Positions 34,277 through 46,271 of a stretch of 64,000 nucleotides of DNA are shown piece by piece (the stretch's first letter is position 1; the number at the start of each line of letters is the position of its first letter). The stretch lies in the NCBI GenBank assembly GCA_014706295.1, contig JACSVZ010000001.1, forward strand, positions 1,921,740 through 1,985,739, in the 5' to 3' direction. The position numbers and the translations under genes were made by a program. The DNA comes from Lycocorax pyrrhopterus obiensis (Eukaryota > Chordata > Aves > Passeriformes > Paradisaeidae). Under the pieces are notes generated by a model, which searched no databases, was not told where the DNA came from, and was given only the letters and a program-made list of their open reading frames with translations.

Positions 34277-34770
34277 ATAGAATCCCAAAATTATCTGCAT
34301 TGGAAGGGATCACAAAGTTCATCCAGGCCAACCCCCTGCCATGGCAGGGACACCTTCCACTGTCTCAGGCTGCTCCAAGCCCCAATGTCCAACCTGGCCT
34401 TGGGCACTGCCAGGGATCCAGGGGCAGCCACAGCTGCTCTGGGCACCCTGTGCCAGGGCCTGCCCACCCTCCCAGGGAACAATTCCTGCCCAAGATCCCA
34501 TCCAGCCCTGCCCTCTGGCACTGGGAAGCCATTCCCTGTGTCCTGGCCCTCCAGCCCTTGCAAATTGTCCCTCTCCAGCTCTCCTGGAGCCCCTTTAGGC
34601 CCTGCAAGAGGCTCTGAGCTCTCCCTGGAGCCTTCTCTTCTCCAGGTGAACACTCCCAGCTCTTCCAGCCTGGCTCCAGAACAGAAGGATTTCATCCCTC
34701 ACATTGACTTTGTGGCCTCCCCTGGCCTTTTTCTGACAGGTCCATGTTTTTCCTGTGTTCTCCTTTGCCC
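34277..34770 (-). mobile_element. CR1 LINE 3' fragment, type A, with diverged 5' part
   Basis: About 490 bp. The 3' end on the plus strand is ATAGAATCCCAAAATTATC, followed by CCATGGCAGGGACACCTTC. The interior to 34560 matches the young type A copies, while the part beyond (GAGCCTTCTCTTCTCCAGG, GACAGGTCCATG) differs from them and resembles other CR1 subfamilies, so it is either an older member or a mosaic. Confidence 0.9.
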
Positions 34771-35599
34771 CAGTATCATTCCCCTGTGGCGGTAACAACA
34801 TTCTTGCCCACTGTCCCTATTTTCACCCTGTTTCATCTCTTTCCCTTTAAACCTAACAGAGTTTTTAAATCTGTGCATCCAGCCTTTAGGCAGGCTCCTA
34901 ACAATCATGGGAATTTCTCCAGCCCCACACTCTGGTCCAGGGGCCAGATACTGTTTCTAACAACATCTTTTCCTTCCATGAACCTCAAGGATTGAATTCC
35001 CTACAGCACTACAGGAATTATTTTTCCACAAGCACGGAGCAGAGTGCCCATCATTCATTTCCCTGGCTTAAGGGGCACTGGAATGCCAGGCTGCTTTTTC
35101 TCCATTAGTCCCAGCCTGCCACAGTCAACTTTAAAGCCAGGCTTTGGCACACCTTATAAATAACAATACATTTATGCAATTGAATGCCTGAGCAGTAATT
35201 CAATCAAGGCAGTTCTGCTGCTGGTCATAAACTACTTAAGCTGTTTGAGTCTCAGCTTAAGACATCAACAGAGGGCCTTGATTGAATTGCAGCCTCAGAT
35301 TTACCTTCTATTATTCAAGGCTACCTCTCTGTGTGGTGAAACATTGATATGATGAGTAAATCTTGAACTGCTACCAAAATAAACTGGGTTGTTTGCTGGG
35401 TGGAATATTCTGACTCTGATGGTGAAGGAAGTTTTACCTCAGATTTTGACGAGGCCAAGGCTGCAGGCCTTGAAGAGCGGAGTAGTTTGCAGAGTTCTCG
35501 TGATACAGCATTTATAAAGGCAGGGAATAGCTTCCATCAGGCCAAAGAATTTGGGAAAATCTAAATTTGTGATGTCAAGGCCAAGGAGCAACGCAATGA
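34771..35599. other. Non-repetitive stretch with nested dyads and an open frame
   Basis: Positions 35130-35400 are free of repeats and hold two nested inverted repeats (35197-35288). They are followed by an acidic open frame at 35367-35564, described in the findings. Confidence 0.4.
35367..35564 (+). other. Acidic, Ser-rich open frame of unknown status
   Basis: A 65-codon frame between a TGA (35364-35366) and a TAA (35562-35564), without an ATG. The middle reads VEYSDSDGEGSFTSDFDEA, followed by a mixed charged segment ending QAKEFGKI. The composition looks protein-like, but there is no clear splice acceptor or donor and I recognise no family. It could be a relic of a gene or transposase, or chance. 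Confidence 0.15.
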
Positions 35600-35662
35600 C
35601 TCAAAGTAGGTTGGCCTCAAAGATCCCAGGGGTCTTTTCCGACCTAAATTCTGGGATTCTGC
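35600..35662 (+). mobile_element. Short CR1 LINE 3' tail
   Basis: GTTGGCCTCAAAGATCCC, GGTCTTTTCCGACCTAAAT and TCTGGGATTCTG form a CR1 terminal segment of about 60 bp. Confidence 0.7.
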
Positions 35663-38600
35663 GGGTTCAAGTAGGGAGTGACAGCTCTGAGTGTAACCAA
35701 AGTGCCACAGCTTGGGAGAAAAGCTCCTGCCCTCACCTGAGGAGACACCAACACCTGCCCGGAACCCACAAAGTGCAGCATTTTTGAGTATTAATTTTAC
35801 TTTCCAAGTATTAATTTTACCTTCCAAGTTTCTGTCATTTGAAGATGCGGTCCAGGCCTTCTCTGAGGATCAGGCCCAAAGCAACCACAAGCAGGAAATG
35901 TTTTCCTTGAAGGTCTTCCTGACTGTCTGTGGGAGTTCTGGAATGAAGTTCGGTTCATGAAATTATTTGGTTTCACCCCAATGGGAATAATTGGTGTAAA
36001 TGGTAAAATAAATTGCACTGGGGTGTTTGTGGGAGAACCAAAAACTTGGTCATGTCTGCTGTGAGGAGAAATTTATTTTAACTTTTTTTTTTGGTGGGAA
36101 TTTAATGCATCGCCCACCTCCATTTCTGAGGATTGCTCTTATCCCAAGGCTTCTCCACCAGCACAGAGGGTGGAAATGGCCTTGACAAGGATCCAGAGGC
36201 CTCCTTGGTGTGGATCTCTGTTCACAGCCCCATCCACATCCCAGCCCCAATTCCCAGAGCAGGAGCACGTCAGGACAAGCTGTAGTCTGGCCAGGAAAAA
36301 AGGGAAAGAACCAGTTTTTTCCCCTCCCAGAAGAGCAGTGCTCATCCAGAGAGCTCCCGAGCCTGAGAGAAAGAACACAGACATTTCCAAGGGTGGATTT
36401 GGACAGAAAACTTTATATGGCCCCGAGGATTTCAGCTTCCGGTGCCTCAGACAGAGCTGGGAATTTTATCAATATTTATTGCCAAATATAGATTAACAAA
36501 TCCAGCTGCTCCCACTGCAGTGTGAAACAGCCTCTATGGTAAATTTTGTCCCCAAAACCTGAGCCCTGCACACAAACCCCACCAAAATATCTCATTGAAC
36601 CTGGAGAATTCCGCTCAGGGTTTCTTCTGGGTGTAAATCACCACCATTTTTCACACAAATATCAGCAGATCTCAAGCACCTCTCAGGCTCTGACACACAG
36701 AACCTTCGAGCTGCCTCAATATTTCTTTTTCAGAGGAAATTCAGCAGAAAAGCAGCAGCACTGAGGCTTTTTTTTTTCTCTCCCAGTCCACGATCTTCAG
36801 AAAAAAACCCACATAACAGAAAATGGAATATTGTGAGCAGCCCACATAATTACTCATGATAGATAACTGTATTAAAAATTAAACATAAATTATTGGAGGC
36901 ATTACAGTGTTGGCACAGGATGAAAAAGGTGCTTCATATTCCTGAAAGGTTGAGCTAACTGCCTGAAAGTTTGGCTCCATAGAAAAGAGACTAGGCTGGA
37001 TAAATGGAAAGCATTTATTGCTTGAAATATGGATTTTAATATAGCCCAGCACAACCCCAAAACATCAGTCCTTTTCAATAGGGTTAAAGTAAGATGGATC
37101 TTGCAGATTAAAGCAGTCGGGAAGATGCTCTTTGGCAGGGAGAAGCAGGAGAATGAGGAAAGGAGGCTCCTTGGAGTCACTCCATGTCTTTGGAGGAGGA
37201 ATCTTCACTGTTTTATTGGGCTCCACTGAGTCCTGCCCAGCTGGTTTGTCTGGGAGCACTGGGACACGCTGATGGCTTGGCATGGGAATGCCCATCCTGC
37301 TCCTGAGGGCATCCAGGAGTCAGCCAGAAGGGGAAAAGCCCTGAGGTGGGAGTCAAACAAAACTCACTCCAGGCAGATCCACATCTCCCCGGACTGGCTG
37401 AGGAGAGAGGATACAATTTTCCGCGAGTTTATAAAGTTCTATCGCTGATGTAAAAAATCTTGGAGTGTCTCGAAGGTGTTTTATGCAAGGCTGACTCCCT
37501 CCTGCATTTGGCATTGCAGCTTTTAGCAGCTCTCAGCAAAGATTTGATTTTTCCATCACGTTCTGTAGGTTTGAAATATTCAGCAGGGCCTGGTTTCCCA
37601 GAATTTCACTTCAAGCTCTGACGTCAGGGACCAACTCTGGATTTAAAAAGCTGCAAATTCCTGGACAACTCTCAAACTGAGCCTGGCTTCTGACAAGAAT
37701 GTGACTCTCAGAGTGTTGCTGGTCAGCTCAGAGCACTGCTGAGTTGTTCCTTGAAATGGGAAAAGGCAAGGAAAAAACTTCTCTGCTAAAATCCCTCCTC
37801 AACAGGAATTCCTGGGGAGGATTTAGCTGAAGCTGACTAGAAAAATAGTGGGGAGAGACAGGGAAAGGTGTAATGTTACTTTCACAAACAATTAATTGAA
37901 GAATTCCAGAGGTCTCAGGATTTCCAAGTCCTTCCATCATCAAAAAGTTTGCACATCTGAAAACGTCCTTGTGATTTTTAATACAGCAACAAAGAAAAAG
38001 GAAATGGGGATCAAGTAATTCTTAATATTGAGGGTTTGGTATTTTCCTGGTATAAAAAATGTCATCATGTAAAAAGTTGTGACAGGGAACTCTCTTGTAC
38101 CAGATATTTCATTTTTTTTTCTTGCCATTTCTCCTGTTGCTCCTCCAAGCGTGACTCAGATGTTTTCAGAGGAAGCAAAAATGAAGACGTGGGACCACGC
38201 GTCTCATCTTTCAGAAAAGATGCTTTCAAAGAGGAAATCCTGGGGAGCCGCCCTGAGGAACTTTATCCTGAGCTGTGTGTTATGGAGGAAACAATGGGAT
38301 TGAGGATGGATCTGTGGGAAATGTGGGTTATACCTAAAGAAAAGCTTCTTCCTTGGTAGATAGTGTAACACTGAGGTGTTTATGTCTTTAATGAGGATGT
38401 ATATCCATAACCAGGACAGCTATTCCTTCAGAAATTCCAGACAGGTCTTGGAAAATGCTGGAGAGAAGCCTCTCTGTGTCCAGGTGCCATTTTCATGATC
38501 CATGGGCAAAGGGCTTCCACATGGTGGGGCAGGAACACAACCAAAACCAGCCCAAGGGTTTCCTCAATCTCCTCTCCAGGAGACACCATGAGTCACCCAA

Positions 38601-39815
38601 ATCAGGAATTTCACCTCTTTCCCAGAGCTGCTGCTGGCACCACGGACAAGGAAATGTTGGAATCCCCCCCTTTCCTCCAGCCCATCTCAGACCAGAGCAA
38701 GACCCAAGGAGCTGGGATTTGCACCCTTTGTTCTCCTGACCTCTCCAGGTCTTGTCACCTTGTCCAGGAGAAGGAATTGTCCTGTCTGTGCTTTTCTCCC
38801 CTCCACCTTCTCTCTCCTTCTCCAAGGCATCCTCAGGAGATTCCCCAATCTCTGTGAAGTGTCCCCAGCACTGGAAGGAGCACAGAAAAGTGAGATTGTG
38901 CCTCACATCCTTCACCTCAGTGGAGAAGATTTTGGGAACCTCTTTGCAGCCATGTTATCCCTTAATTGCGGTGCATCCCACAGCTTCAGGGAGAAATGTT
39001 TAACCACCACAGAACAGACTTGATGAAACTCCTTTAATGTGCAATGAAATGAAGAATCGAAGCTGAGTTATGGGAATTTTGGGGAATTTTTTCTCCTTCC
39101 CATCTTCTCAATAGGGGGGTGCACTGCAAGACAAAAAGCTGGAGTTTTTATTCCTAATCACAACATTCCCACTCCAGCTCAAGACCTGGCCAGGATGGGA
39201 AGAAGAGCAAAGCAAGGAGTGAGAAAAACGGTGAGGTCATAAAAAATTCATCCAGGAGGGGATCCAAGTGCAGTAATGAGGCCTCACACGCAGGCAATGG
39301 AGTACTTAGCACTAAAACCCTCTCTCGGTGCTATCTGGTTACCATCTTATCAACACGACACCCATTAGCCACTGATAATAGTAACTAATCAGCTGTTCTG
39401 CCGTCCTTTATTTGCCTCCCGAAAAGATCTTCTTCCCTGTGCAGCCCCTCCCCACAACAATCTCAGGGACTCAATAATTCATGGCTTTGAGGCGCTGTCG
39501 TCCAGCCCTGATGTTACTTCCTGGCGAGCTGGTGGGGTGTGCTGGGGACACTCGGAGCTGCTCCCATCACACATCCCAAAAATAGGCCCTGGTCACCTCG
39601 TGGCATCATGGATCTGCTGAAGTTTGGGGCGGCATCCAGGTGAGCACTGGGACACGCTCCTCGTTGCATGGAAGGAGAGTCCCATCCCCGAGTTCTTCCT
39701 TAGATCCAATGCTCCTGATCATCACCAAACTATATAAAACACATATTTTGCATTAAAATTGGTGTTTCTAACCCAGAGAAGGAGACTGCAGTCGGGCTGA
39801 GAAGCGGTATTAGGA
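35663..39815. other. Long non-repetitive stretch, no gene recognised
   Basis: Over 4 kb with no CR1 or LTR recognised. A 20-bp tandem duplication lies at 35787-35806 and 35807-35826 (one mismatch). A long pyrimidine tract ending CCTCCAAG at about 38150 precedes a segment open in two frames (see findings). Positions 39290-39480 look like a possible conserved non-coding element. Confidence 0.35.
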
Positions 39816-40036
39816 ATTTCAGGAGGAATTTCTCCATGGAAAGGGTGGTCAGGCCTTGGAAAGAGCTGCCCAGGGAGGTTTGGAGTGCCCATCCCTGGAG
39901 GTGTCCCAGGAAGGCCTGGACGTGGCACTCAGTGCTCTGGGCTGGGGACAAGGTGGGCATCGGGCACAGCTTGGGCCTCGCTGGGCTGGGAGGGCTTTTC
40001 CAGCCTCAGGGATCCTGGGATTCTGGATTCCATGAC
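39816..40036 (+). mobile_element. CR1 LINE 3' fragment, type B
   Basis: Sense-strand end with GGAATTTCTCCATGGAAAGG, GCCCATCCCTGGAGGTGTCC, GGACAAGGTGGGCATC and the tail GGGATCCTGGGATTCTGG. The central 120 bp are virtually identical to the other type B copies. Confidence 0.93.
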
Positions 40037-40359
40037 CTTTATCACTCAAAGTGTGAGATTCCGCACAGATTTTTTTGTATATGCCAACCATGGTTTCCAT
40101 CTATAAAAAGGACTTGACAGCTGAAGGGTTTTTATTTTGTGGTTCAAGCTTTGAACTGCTGCACTGGAAAATGGGATTTGAGATCTGTGGACACCCAGAG
40201 TGTCCCCAGACTTCCCACGTGATTCAAACACGTCGTTTCTTCTCTCTTTCCTTTCCCCACCCATAAAAGAGTAGCCATAAGGGTCGTGTAAATAAGTGAG
40301 TTCTACCTCAGGACCAGCCTGAAAAGCGAAGGAAGAAACGAGAACCTCAGGCTTAAGTT
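40037..40359. other. Non-repetitive gap between two CR1 copies
   Basis: No repeat or gene seen. Confidence 0.4.
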
Positions 40360-40660
40360 CATGGAATCATGGAATGGTTGGGTTGGAGGGACCTGAAAGC
40401 TCATCTCATTCCACCCCTGCCATGGGCAGGGACACCTTCCACTGTCCCAGGCTGCTCCAAGCCCCAATGTCCAACCTGGCCTTGGGCACTGCCAGGGATC
40501 CAGGGGCAGCCACAGCTGCTCTGGGCACCCTGTGCCAGGGCCTTGCCACCCCCACAGCCAAGAATTTCTTCCCAATATCTAATCCCAACCTATTCTCTTT
40601 CAGTTTGAATCCATTCCCCCTTGTCCTGCCACGTTTCCAAAAAGACTTTAACCATTGAGA
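40360..40660 (-). mobile_element. CR1 LINE 3' fragment, type A
   Basis: Starts on the plus strand with the tail CATGGAATCATGGAATGG, then CCATGGGCAGGGACACCTTC. The distal part (AAGAATTTCTTCCCAATATC, CCATTCCCCCTTGTCC) differs from the younger type A copies and is closer to a general CR1 consensus, so this copy is probably older. Confidence 0.93.
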
Positions 40661-41660
40661 ATATTCTTCAGACCTTTCTCCTTGTAAGATTCTGGCTATT
40701 CCTAGTGGACCACAGGAATTACTGGTCTTCTTTTAGGACAGACAAATTCAGGAGCAGCAGTGCCTTCCAGAGTGGAAGGAGGGCTTGCTGACAAGGCAAT
40801 GACCTCAAATATTGCACAGAGGAAATGAGATAATCTGCCCAAATCTACGTGCCTCGAGTCCAAGCCTGAGGATGTGGTTTCATCATCTCCTTCTCTTCCA
40901 AATGGAGAAGGGTTCATTTTGTCTCATCCCAAGTATTACCACAGACTGATTGCCAGAAATGATGCTGGAGCAAACATGGATTGAGTCACTCTGGGACATC
41001 CTTTCCCCTGAAATCTGAGGAAGTTCGGAGTCTCCGGTTTCGGATGTTCCTCTTCTCCAGTTTCACCATCTCTGAAGGGGAGGTAAAAGCAGGAGGCTGA
41101 GAGGATTCATTCAATTCCATGGTAAAAATAGGACCTGAATACTGAGTGGCACCAAAGCACGAGTGGGATGGTGGCATTATTCCTCGACAGCATTTCCAGA
41201 AATAATCCCATGCAGGGAGGAAATTGGGCACATTCCTTTGCCTCCATGGGGTAACAGGCATTTTGACCGGGATGCAAATCCTCCCCAGGAATGATTTCAG
41301 CTTGCCCAGGGACAGAAAGCAGGGACGGGATTCCTTGGGGCTCTGTCCGTGTTTTTAAGGCACAGTTCATCTCTCCTTAAAATTCATCCCTTTTGGGAAT
41401 CAGAGAAAGAGGAACAGCTCCTTCCCCCTCACTGACACCTCCTCATGGGGGTTACTGACGGATGTAGATCGCCCACAAGAGCTTTAAATCCCACCCTGCC
41501 CAAATCCTACCCCCTCACTACAGTGGGTTCCTACTCATAAATCTATTTCCTATCCCAACGGGACCATGGCTGTGTCAGAAGGGGAAAATCCACACTTTGG
41601 GAACAAAACTGAGCTTCAGATTCTGAGAGTCAGCCCTTCCCTTTCACAGCTTCATGATGT
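40661..41660. other. Non-repetitive stretch, no gene recognised
   Basis: Nothing supported. Confidence 0.4.
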
Positions 41661-42000
41661 GGCCTTCCAGAGCCTAAACGGGGCTTAGAAAAAGGAGGGA
41701 GAGGGAGTTTTTATATGGCAGAAAGTGACAGGAAAAGCAGGAATGGTTTTCAATGGAAGGAGGTTGGGGTTAGATGGGATATTGGGAAGGAATTGTTCCC
41801 TGGGAGGGTGGGGAGGGGCTGGGATGGAATTCCCAGAACAGCTGTGGCTGCCCCTGGATCCCTGGCAGTGTCCAAGGCCAGGTTGGACATTGGGGCTTGG
41901 AGCAGCCTGGGACAGTGGAAGGTGTCCCTGCCATGGCAGGGGTGGCACTGGATGGGCTTTCAGGTCCCTTCCAACCCAAACCATTCTGGGATTCTTTATG
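41661..42000 (+). mobile_element. CR1 LINE 3' fragment, type A variant
   Basis: Starts at GGCCTTCCAGAGCCTAAA and includes GGGATATTGGGAAGG and GAGGGGCTGGGATGGAATTC, ending at CCATTCTGGGATTCTTTATG. The GAGGGGCTGGGATGGAATTC block is shared with the 16.4, 48.1 and 54.1 kb copies and marks a sub-branch separate from the CCTGGCACAGGGTGCCC branch. Confidence 0.93.
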
Positions 42001-43920
42001 AAACCAGGAACCAACCCTGTTTCTAAATCATCTTGGGGATCAAAAGGCCCCATCCTGGAAAATGTATCCCATATTCCTTCTGTAACTGGAATTTGGCTAC
42101 AAACATACAATAATATTGATAATGAGGAATCATTTCTACATCTAAAATAATGCAATTCATATAAAATACGTATAAAAAAAAGAGAACACAACAAAAACCA
42201 CCAGCACTGCGATCTGTTGGCTCTCTCAAAACACAAACTGAATCCAGCAACAATTAAAACACCTAATTCTGTTCCATTCAGCTTTTCTGGTTGGATATTT
42301 CATGGCCAAATCCACTAAACACCCCCTGAACTGGACTAAGCACTGGGACACCTTTCACCTTTCCAATCAGGACCTCCCAAAATTGGCACTTTGCCACATG
42401 GGAGCTGTGGAGCCAAATCTGACACCTCCAGTCTGGGAACAGCCTCTTGCCCTGTACCTGAAGACAAGCGATACAAACGCCCTGATTTTCCCAACATTCC
42501 CATAACACAGGATAAATCCACAGGTAGCCAAGATTGTTTTCACCAAGTTAATCCTCAGGAGTGCAGGAAAATCTTGGTCTCAAACTCATGACTCATCCTA
42601 CACCTCTGCAAAGCTTGTAATTCTGCAGATGAAAAAACTCTTCACTCCGATATTAATTTCCAGGAAAATGAAAATCTTTCCTGTTTCTGCTCAGGATTGC
42701 AAAATCACACTTTGAAAGTGTTTCCATCTCAGGGTCCCTACTTTTGCAGGATATGTATCAGCAGCAATCTTTCACCAAAAAAAAAAGGAGAGAATTTGCA
42801 GCCATCCAAGCTGTTCCTATCCCAAAGGATTTGTGTTCCTGATATATTTAATGAGGACATGGAAAAAACAGTGGCAGAGGAGCTGATTTCTCTCTCCTCA
42901 CCGAACACCAAACGTTGTTGTGGCAACAAAGCACAGAGCATCCCAAAAATCCCATTGATTCTTCCTCATCCTCTGCTTCCCACCCAAATGTTGGATCCAA
43001 GCTGAATTTCCACACAGAGGTGGCAGAAGTGCGTCCTCTTTTGTAGGGAACAAGGAGATCCATGAGCAGCTCCGACATTCCCTAAGTCCTGTTGAGGGAA
43101 TTGGTTTTATTTTGCAACGGGGACAGAGCAAACCACGTGTTTAGGAGCTTTCCTAAACTGCAATCCCTGTCTGTCCATCTGCCTGGGGTGAACTAAAAAT
43201 CAGGATTACTCATCATGACTGGGCAGTCACGGGATCACCCAGACCTGTGACAAACAGAAGAACGGGACAAACTCTGGCAAAAGAAACCTTCAGGAATATG
43301 AAGTCCATGCTCCAGTTCTGCTCACGCAGAGTTTGGATTCCCTGCTGATAAATATTCCAGCAGGGATCTCCAGAGGTAGGGAAACGTTTCCCAAACACAG
43401 AAGAGCACAGGGCTCTTTTTTAAAGGAAATTTTCAGTCTCTGTGCAAGACAAACACGATTCCAGTCTTGTTCGCAATGAAGAATGGGAATAGGCTCTAAC
43501 AGGAAAAGGAAGCACACAAGGTTTTAACATAAATATCCCAATAAAGTCATGGAATATCTTGAGTTGGAAAGGTTTCATAAGGATAATCAAGGCCAATTTC
43601 AATTATCATGAGATTGCTTTTGAGCAACTACAAACGAGGAAGAAATTATTGGACAAAAAATCTGCAAGTAATGGAGAGCTTTAAAAACATCTTCACTGGT
43701 TTGCAGATATTTCATAAACTAAAACAGAACATAAAACATGAAGTAGAACTTTGGACAGATGGTAAAATCTGGAACCTGGAATGTGCAGGGGAAAAAATAG
43801 GGAAGAAGCACTGCTGAAATCCAGCCTGAGAGCTGGATAGAAAATGGAAAGTGATGGGTTCTTTTTTGGTCTGGCTGGGAATTGGTGTCCATGGGAAAGG
43901 AGCGGCTCTGTGAGCTCCCA
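42001..43920. other. Non-repetitive stretch with one short CR1 tail
   Basis: No gene. A degraded minus-strand CR1 end of about 55 bp lies at 43545-43600 (GTCATGGAATATC, GAGTTGGAAAGG). Everything else is anonymous. Confidence 0.4.
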
Positions 43921-44437
43921 TCACTTGGAGTCCTGCATCCAGCTCTGGATCCCAGCACAGCAAGGACGTGGAGCTGCTGGAGAGAGGCCAGAGGAAGCAC
44001 CAGGATGAGCAGAGGGATGGAGCAGCTCTGCTGGGAGGAAAGGCTGGGAGAGCTGGGATTGTTCAGCCTGGAGAGGAGAAGCTTTGGGGTGAGCTCAGTG
44101 TGGCCTTGCAGGGCCTGAAGGAGCTGCAGGAAACATGGAGAGAGACAATTTGCAAGGGCTGGAGGGCCAGGACACAGGGAATGGCTTCCCAGTGCCAGAG
44201 GGCAGGGCTGGATGGGATCTTGGGCAGGAATTGTTCCCTGGGAGGGTGGGCAGGCCCTGGCACAGGGTGCCCAGAGCAGCTGTGGCTGCCCCTGGATCCC
44301 TGGCAGTGGCCAAGGCCAGGTTGGACATTGGGGCTTGGAGCAGCCTGGGACAGTGGAAGGTGTCCCTGCCCATGGCAGGGGGTTGGAACTGGATCCTTTA
44401 ATTCCCTTCCCGACCCAGGCCATTCCACGATTCCATT
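43921..44437 (+). mobile_element. CR1 LINE 3' fragment, type A
   Basis: About 515 bp starting at TCACTTGGAGTCCTGCATCC, with ORF2 C-terminal remnants reading VELLERGQRK, and ending at CATTCCACGATTCCATTG. From 43965 on it is almost identical to the copies at 1.2 and 27.4 kb. The first 45 bp diverge from those copies and follow a more general CR1 wording. Confidence 0.94.
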
Positions 44438-45902
44438 GTTTTCTTCCCTCTACCTGGGAAAGTGCAGGGATCCCTGGATACGGCCTCTCCACAGCCTTCC
44501 CCATCCAAACCCCTGGGCAATGCAGAGATCCCCACACCATCCAAAGGATTTGACCTTTGGATGGGGAATAAAGGATTGAATAAAGGACTTCCAGAAGAGG
44601 CTTCTCCTTGAAAAGTTGAGCAAAGAGCAAAAGGAAGCAGAGCTGAGGCTCTGGAAACCCAACAAAAGAGAGGAGTCCATCCAACTCTGGATACAGGAGG
44701 AGTCCTGGAGGAGGGAATCTCGGAGCCTAAGGAGTCCTGCTGAAGGATCTGTCCATCACAAAATGGACTGTCCAGCCAAGTGGGTATTAAGTCTAAGACT
44801 TTCCTTGTGCCTCCATCTTTTTATGCCAAAAATCCCAGCTATTTTGAAAAACATGTTTTTGTGGAATTTTCAGACATTCCCTCTGAAAAACTGTTGCTAT
44901 TTCCTAAAGTTCCAAAGCTTTATTTTTCACATTTCATGGGCTCTCCTCTCAGAGATCCGTGCACAGAAATGTTTTTTGAATTTATATTAAGCAGGGTATA
45001 GCTGTCAAACGTGAAGATTTTCAACTCCAAAGTGGCTTTGCACTCCTGATTTTAATTAGAATTTAGGTTCAAGTAGAAAGCAATCCCTTGTTCCCATGCA
45101 CTGTTTTAGGACTTCCCTGTGAGTCCATAAGAAATTCCGGGCTGTGGGGTTAATCCATTCTCTCCAAGAAATCCTAACCAGGATTAAGGCTCGGCCACAC
45201 GAGCTCTGTCTCAAATATGGATGAGAAAGATGAAGGCCACAAGAAGATGTTCCCGTCTCCAGTTGCAGATGTTCCCATCTCCATTTTCACCCATTTCCTG
45301 GATTTCCTCCTTCCTGGCTCCATCCGTGCTGGATCCCATCCCACAGATTCTCCAGTTGGAGCATGAGGGTTTCTCTAAATCAACTTATCACCAGTTTAGC
45401 ACCATATTGCAAAATCAGGGCTGCATTTTTCTGTGAAACTTAAGAAAGTGTCTTTTCTTTTCTGAATTGTCCCTCCTTGCCTTCATTTCCTGTCTCCTCC
45501 AGAGCCCTGCCTGGTTTGTTTGCTTTTCAGTGATGAGGGGAAAGCAGTGGGAATAGAAGAGAATTTATTTCTATTTATTTGGTTTGATTTGATGATGTTT
45601 CCACGATTAAGAAATTTCTTCCTTCCTGTGGCGGAGGCAGCAAGGAAAACTGCTTAATTCGATGAAGTCCAGGATAAAATAACCCCCAAAAAATCAGAAT
45701 ATTCATTTCCCTGGATGACTGTTTAAAAAAAGGTAATGAAACACCAAAGTGGTTTTGATAAGGGGGGGATGCTGTGGAGTAAAGGAATGACAGAAGTCAG
45801 GGGGTTCGCAAAGCTTCCAAAGTTTTATTAATAAATTACACACCTGGAAATTGATATAAATTAGTCCCTGATCTCGTACATAAGCACATCCAGTGGGATT
45901 GG
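44438..45902. other. Non-repetitive stretch with one perfect hairpin
   Basis: A perfect 11-bp-stem dyad lies at 44537-44564 (CCATCCAAAGG, six-base loop, CCTTTGGATGG). No gene is supported. Confidence 0.4.
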
Positions 45903-46129
45903 ATAAAGGGGAAGGGTGAGAGGGAAGAGAAAAAGGTGGGTTAAAGAGAGTGAGAGAGGAAGGAAGGAAGGAAGGAAGGAAGGAAGGAAGGAAGGAAGGA
46001 AGGAAGGAAGGAAGGAGAGAAAGAGAGAGAAAGAGAGACAAAGAGAGAGAAAAAGAAAGAGAGAAAGAGAGAGAGAGAAAGAGAGAAAGAGAGAAAGAGA
46101 AAGAGAGAAAGAAAGAAAAAGAAAGAAAG

Positions 46130-46224
<95 letters not shown>

Positions 46225-46271
46225 AGGAAAGAAAGAAAGAAAGAGAAAAGAGAAAAGAGAAAAGAGAAAAG
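45903..46271 (+). repeat. Compound polypurine microsatellite (GGAA, GA, GAAA, GAAAA)
   Basis: A nearly unbroken purine strand of about 370 bp: (GGAA)n at about 45957-46015, mixed GA words at 46016-46130, (GAAA)n at about 46131-46225, and AGAAA/AAAAG units to 46271. Open frames of only K, E and R or only F, L and S are repeat by-products. Confidence 0.97.

Noticed and set aside
43719..44684. Frame of 321 codons on the minus strand
   Set aside because: It is the antisense of a CR1 copy plus flanks; the same peptide recurs at every type A copy in the window.
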